NCBI GenBank assembly: GCA_002415465.1
Contig: DHYT01000125.1
Coordinates: forward strand, 1 to 9,527
Reading direction: 5' to 3'
Length of the DNA stretch: 9,527 bases
From: Desulfobulbaceae bacterium UBA5123
GTDB lineage: Bacteria; Desulfobacterota; Desulfobulbia; Desulfobulbales; UBA5123
In this document: positions 7,066-9,527 of the stretch, piece after piece
How the letters are laid out: the number at the start of each line of letters is the position of its first letter
How positions within the stretch are numbered: position 1 is the first letter of the stretch
Notes under the pieces: generated by a model
Seen by the model: only the letters and a program-made list of their open reading frames with translations
What the model was told of the DNA's origin: nothing
The model's database searches: none
Made by a program: the position numbers and the translations under genes

Positions 7066-8376
7066 TTAACCTTCCTGATCCTCAAGGATCCGCACCTTGA
7101 CGGTCTTGTCGGTGCAGAAATCCATGGCGTCGATCTCGGCCAGCGCCTGCTGCACCGCCGACTCGTCGGTTTCGTGGGTCCAGATCACCACCGGCACGCT
7201 TGCGGTGTCATGCCGCCGCTTCTGGATCACCGACTCGATGCTGATCCCGTATTTGCCCAAGGTGCCGGCAATCGCGGCCAGCACGCCGGGCTTGTCGAGC
7301 ACCGACATCCGGAAATAGTAGGAGCCGTGCAGCTTCGACAGCGGGGTGATGGCGCGCGGCTTGATCTCGGCCGGCTGGTAGCCCAGCGAGGGCACCCGGT
7401 TCACCGCGCCGTTGACGATGTTGCGGCCGATATCGACAATATCGGCGACCACCGCGCTGCCGGTGGGCATCTTGCCGGCGCCGAGCCCGTAGAGCAGCAC
7501 ATCGCCCACCATGTCGCCATGGAAATGCACGCCGTTGAAAGCGCCGTTGATGCTGGCCAGCATGTGGGTTTCCGGCACCAGGGTCGGATGCACCCGCGCC
7601 TCGACATGATCGCCGTGGTTGCGGGTGATGGCGAGCAGCTTGATGCGATAGCCGAAATCCTTGGCAAAGGCGATGTCGATGGGCTTGATGGAAGAGATGC
7701 CCTCGATGCTGATATCGTCGAGGCTGATGGTCATCCCGTAAACCATGGTCATGATGATCGCCAGTTTATGGGCGGTGTCGATCCCCTCGACGTCGTAGGT
7801 CGGATCGGCCTCGGCAAACCCCTTGGCCTGGGCGTCCTTCAGCACCTCGGCAAACCCCTTGCCGAAATCGGTCATCTGGCTGAGGATATAGTTGGCGGTG
7901 CCGTTGACGATCCCCATCACCGACTCGATGCGGTTGGCGACCAGCCCTTCCTTGAGGGCCTTGATCAACGGGATGCCGCCACAGACGCTGGCCTCGAAGC
8001 CCACCTCGACGTTTTTCGCCGCCGCCGCCTCGAAGATCTCCCGGCCGTGCTGGGAGATCAGCGCCTTGTTGGCGGTCACCACGTGCTTGCCGGCGGCGAT
8101 GGCCTTGAGCAGAAACGTCTTGGCCGGCTCGATGCCGCCGATCAACTCGACGACAATATCGATCTCGGGATCAGCGAAGATCTCGTTGACATCCTTGGTG
8201 AGCCTGATCCCCTTGAACTGCTCGGGCAACGCCTGGCAGCTGATGTCGGCCACCGTCTTCAAGACAAACGCGCAGCCGGTCCGCTTGCGCAGCCGATCCG
8301 CCTGCAGACGCAATACCTCGGCGGTGCCGCTGCCGACGGTGCCGAAACCGATCAACCCTATCCGTATGGTTTTCAT
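7066..8376 (-). CDS. hom: Homoserine dehydrogenase with C-terminal ACT domain
   Basis: 436 residues, the normal length for monofunctional ACT-containing homoserine dehydrogenase. It reduces L-aspartate semialdehyde to L-homoserine with NAD(P)H, at the branch to threonine and methionine. The N-terminal Rossmann motif GLIGFGTVGSG (7-17) binds the cofactor. HVVTANKALIS (98-108), VNGTANYIL (157-165) and EADPTYDVEGIDTAHKL (189-205) are conserved dehydrogenase segments, and the last holds catalytic-site acidic and Lys residues. An ACT domain (about 352-432, starting YYFRMSVLDKPGVLA) suggests allosteric control, typically by threonine. The ATG at 8376 was chosen over an upstream in-frame ATG at 8472: residues before MKTIRIGLIGFG have no family counterpart, AGGA lies about eight bases upstream, and the upstream ATG overlaps the probable promoter. 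It is the first gene of hom, ApgM-like, ybgC. No aspartokinase is fused or adjacent. Confidence 0.97.
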   Translation of the reverse strand: MKTIRIGLIGFGTVGSGTAEVLRLQADRLRKRTGCAFVLKTVADISCQALPEQFKGIRLTKDVNEIFADPEIDIVVELIGGIEPAKTFLLKAIAAGKHVVTANKALISQHGREIFEAAAAKNVEVGFEASVCGGIPLIKALKEGLVANRIESVMGIVNGTANYILSQMTDFGKGFAEVLKDAQAKGFAEADPTYDVEGIDTAHKLAIIMTMVYGMTISLDDISIEGISSIKPIDIAFAKDFGYRIKLLAITRNHGDHVEARVHPTLVPETHMLASINGAFNGVHFHGDMVGDVLLYGLGAGKMPTGSAVVADIVDIGRNIVNGAVNRVPSLGYQPAEIKPRAITPLSKLHGSYYFRMSVLDKPGVLAAIAGTLGKYGISIESVIQKRRHDTASVPVVIWTHETDESAVQQALAEIDAMDFCTDKTVKVRILEDQEG

Positions 8377-8453
8377 AACGTATTCCTGCTTTGTGGGGGT
8401 ATATTGCAAACGATTTTCACCACCGGAAAGCACCCCTCCCGGCGGGCTAGAAA

Positions 8454-8482
8454 GGAATACCCTCTTTGCCATGGGTTGTCAA
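8454..8482 (-). promoter_or_regulatory. Probable promoter of the hom operon
   Basis: On the - strand a perfect TTGACA (complement of 8477-8482), preceded by a run of T residues, is followed after 17 bases by TATTCC (complement of 8454-8459). The -10 box is only a partial match. Transcription would start near 8447, leaving a leader of about 70 nt. No attenuator-type leader peptide or terminator hairpin was seen in that leader. Confidence 0.6.
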
Positions 8483-8559
8483 AAAAAATAGACAGAAAAA
8501 CAAGAGCATTTCCCGCCTCGAGCAGGGCCGACAAAGACCATCCCACCCAGAAAGGCGCA

Positions 8560-8588
8560 TTGACAGAAAAGGGAAAAGTATATAAAAT
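8560..8588 (+). promoter_or_regulatory. Sigma-70-type promoter of the tolQ-tolR operon
   Basis: A perfect TTGACA (8560-8565) is followed after a 17-base A/G-rich spacer by TAAAAT (8583-8588), five of six bases of the -10 consensus. Transcription would start near 8595, giving tolQ a leader of about 128 nt. Its -35 box is about 77 bases from that of the divergent hom promoter. Confidence 0.8.
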
Positions 8589-8600
8589 GACGCGATATTT

Positions 8601-8670
8601 GCGCAAGCCTCCGGTTACCGTCCCCGACGGGACTCCTCAGCCAGCCTGCAACGCAGGAGACCGGCTGCGC
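8601..8670 (+). promoter_or_regulatory. Structured 5' leader of the tolQ mRNA (unassigned RNA element)
   Basis: GCGCAAGCC (8601-8609) pairs with GGCTGCGC (8663-8670) in eight base pairs with one bulged A, closing a 53-nt interior. Inside are GTCCC-CGAC-GGGAC (8620-8633) and CCTGC-AAC-GCAGG (8645-8657). Alternative pairings also exist: CCGGT (8611-8615) with ACCGG (8660-8664), and CTCCT (8633-8637) with AGGAG (8655-8659). The element begins about six bases after the predicted transcription start. It is followed by a C-rich stretch, then an A/T-rich tract (8686-8710) leading into the Shine-Dalgarno. I do not recognise it as a known riboswitch. Confidence 0.5.
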
Positions 8671-8722
8671 CGACCGCCCCTCCCCGATGATAATATTTTT
8701 ATAATTTTAAGGATAACGTTTC

Positions 8723-9421
8723 GTGCAACAGGTTAACTTTTTTCAAATGTTCTGGACCGCCGGGCTGGTGGTAAAACTGGTCATGCTGTTGCTGCTCGGC
8801 TTTTCCCTCTATTCCTGGTACGTCATCTTTCAAAAGCATCTGCTCTTCAAGACCGCGAGCAAACTCTCCAACGACTTCCTGGACACCTTCTGGCAATCAA
8901 AAAACCTTGCCGAGGCAAACAAGACCGCGCAAAAACTCGAACTCTGCCCGGAGGCCGCCGTCTTCAGGCACGGCTACACCGAGTTGCAGAAACTGAGCCG
9001 CAGCCAGGGCGACAGCAGCGGCGAGGAAACCCTGAAAACCCGCCTTGCCCACATGGACAACCTGCAGCGGACCATGAACAAGGCAATGGCGCACGAGATG
9101 CACCGCTTCGGCAAATCCCTTTCCTTTCTCGCCACCACCGGCAGCGCCACCCCCTTTATCGGCCTGTTCGGCACCGTCTGGGGGATCATGGCCGCCTTTC
9201 AGGACATCGGCATGCGCGGCTCGGCCACCCTGGCCGTTGTCGCCCCCGGCATCTCCGAGGCCCTGGTGGCCACCGCGGCCGGCCTGGCGGTGGCGATCCC
9301 GGCGGTGGTCTTTTACAATTTCTACTCCAACAAGCTGGATAACCTGGAAAACAGCATGCAAAGCTTTGCCGCCGATTTCCTGAATCTGGTAGAACGTGAT
9401 CTGATGTCACGGCTTTCCTGA
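8723..9421 (+). CDS. tolQ: TolQ/ExbB-family proton-channel subunit
   Basis: 232 residues, as usual for TolQ. The inner-membrane TolQ-TolR complex uses proton-motive force to energise TolA and Pal, supporting outer-membrane constriction and integrity. Three membrane segments are visible at about 12-35, 133-156 and 172-197, with a charged cytoplasmic loop between the first two (about 38-130). The hallmark segment ATTGSATPFIGLFGTVWGIM (137-156) and the GISEAL motif (176-181) preceding the third helix identify the family. Translation starts at GTG 8723, supported by AAGGA at 8709-8713 nine bases upstream and by the usual position of the first membrane helix. The stop is 11 bases before the tolR ATG. 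TolQ rather than ExbB or MotA-like is inferred from the following tolR-like gene and a ybgC gene nearby; ExbB remains possible because tolA, tolB and pal lie outside the window. Confidence 0.92.
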   Translation: MQQVNFFQMFWTAGLVVKLVMLLLLGFSLYSWYVIFQKHLLFKTASKLSNDFLDTFWQSKNLAEANKTAQKLELCPEAAVFRHGYTELQKLSRSQGDSSGEETLKTRLAHMDNLQRTMNKAMAHEMHRFGKSLSFLATTGSATPFIGLFGTVWGIMAAFQDIGMRGSATLAVVAPGISEALVATAAGLAVAIPAVVFYNFYSNKLDNLENSMQSFAADFLNLVERDLMSRLS

Positions 9422-9432
9422 GGCGATCCGCG

Positions 9433-9527
9433 ATGGGCGCAATGCTTGGCAACGGAAACGGCCGCCGCCGGCTGGTGGCCGATATCAACGTCACCCCCCT
9501 GGTGGACGTGATGCTGGTGCTGCTGAT
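9433..9527 (+). CDS. tolR: TolR/ExbD-family protein (3'-truncated by window)
   Basis: Only 31 complete codons are present. They read a short basic cytoplasmic N-terminus (GRRRL) and then INVTPLVDVMLVLL, the start of the single membrane helix. The Asp in PLVDVML is the conserved proton-pathway residue of TolR and ExbD. The ATG at 9433 is preceded by GAGG at 9420-9423, overlapping the tolQ stop, so the two genes are probably coupled. The Tol versus Exb assignment rests on context. Confidence 0.88.
   Translation, partial: MGAMLGNGNGRRRLVADINVTPLVDVMLVLL

Noticed and set aside
8377..8472. N-terminal extension of homoserine dehydrogenase to an ATG at 8472
   Set aside because: The added 32 residues precede a standard start of the Rossmann fold and would overlap the likely promoter. 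A Shine-Dalgarno fits the ATG at 8376.
8601..8670. c-di-GMP-I or cobalamin riboswitch in the tolQ leader
   Set aside because: Short stretches (GCAAGCCTCCGG; CAGGAGACC) recall pieces of these aptamers, but the required conserved cores and their order are missing, so the element is left unassigned.
8687..8704. Five-codon upstream ORF (ATG to TAA) before tolQ
   Set aside because: No Shine-Dalgarno precedes it and the stretch is part of an A/T-rich tract, so chance occurrence is likely.
8700..8705. Perfect TATAAT as a second tolQ promoter
   Set aside because: No -35-like sequence lies 16-18 bases upstream (the region is C-rich), and transcription would start inside the Shine-Dalgarno.
5890..8736. 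A 948-codon open frame on the + strand
   Set aside because: It runs antisense through hom and the ApgM-like gene, both unmistakable on the - strand. Its translation is repetitive His/Gly/Asp/Ala-rich text typical of the complement of GC-rich genes, with no domain seen.

Overview
The window looks like chromosomal DNA from a GC-rich Gram-negative bacterium. Three things suggest this: Tol-Pal genes (an envelope system of outer-membrane bacteria), proteobacterial-type CheR/CheB and hybrid-kinase signalling proteins, and a hom gene coupled to an alkaline-phosphatase-superfamily enzyme proposed as a homoserine kinase. That last pairing is familiar from Desulfobacterota (former Deltaproteobacteria). 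The lineage is an inference from gene content and protein character. No taxonomic search was possible.

Region 1 (1-5138, + strand) is a four-gene signalling operon, and the window opens inside its first gene. In order it holds: a hybrid histidine kinase with three C-terminal receivers (cut so that codon 1 is the H-box histidine); a CheR methyltransferase; a CheB methylesterase lacking a receiver domain, whose likely TTG start overlaps the end of cheR; and a 539-residue protein of unusual architecture. That protein has an intact receiver, a histidine-containing DHp-like segment with no ATPase domain, a receiver whose acceptor Asp is Asn, and a GGDEF domain whose signature is SGNEF but whose RxxD inhibitory site is intact. 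No CheA, CheW, CheY or chemoreceptor gene is visible, so this need not be a flagellar chemotaxis system. It is the best candidate here for an undescribed pathway: phosphorelay plus methylation or demethylation feeding a probable c-di-GMP-sensing, non-cyclase output.

Region 2 (5139-5429) holds a strong hairpin terminator placed to serve both strands, an initiator tRNA-fMet gene on the - strand with its own sigma-70-type promoter, and a perfect 10-bp inverted repeat just upstream of that promoter.

Region 3 (5430-8482, - strand) reads hom, then an ApgM-like probable homoserine kinase, then a YbgC-type thioesterase. They are tightly spaced and apparently transcribed from one promoter near 8454-8482. 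The first two make a threonine-branch module (aspartate semialdehyde to homoserine to phosphohomoserine).

Region 4 (8377-9527) is the divergent promoter region and the start of the tol operon on the + strand: a near-consensus promoter, a leader of about 128 nt with a compact self-complementary core, tolQ from a GTG start, and the first 95 bases of tolR. ybgC, usually the first gene of the tol-pal cluster, lies on the other side of hom and is transcribed the opposite way.
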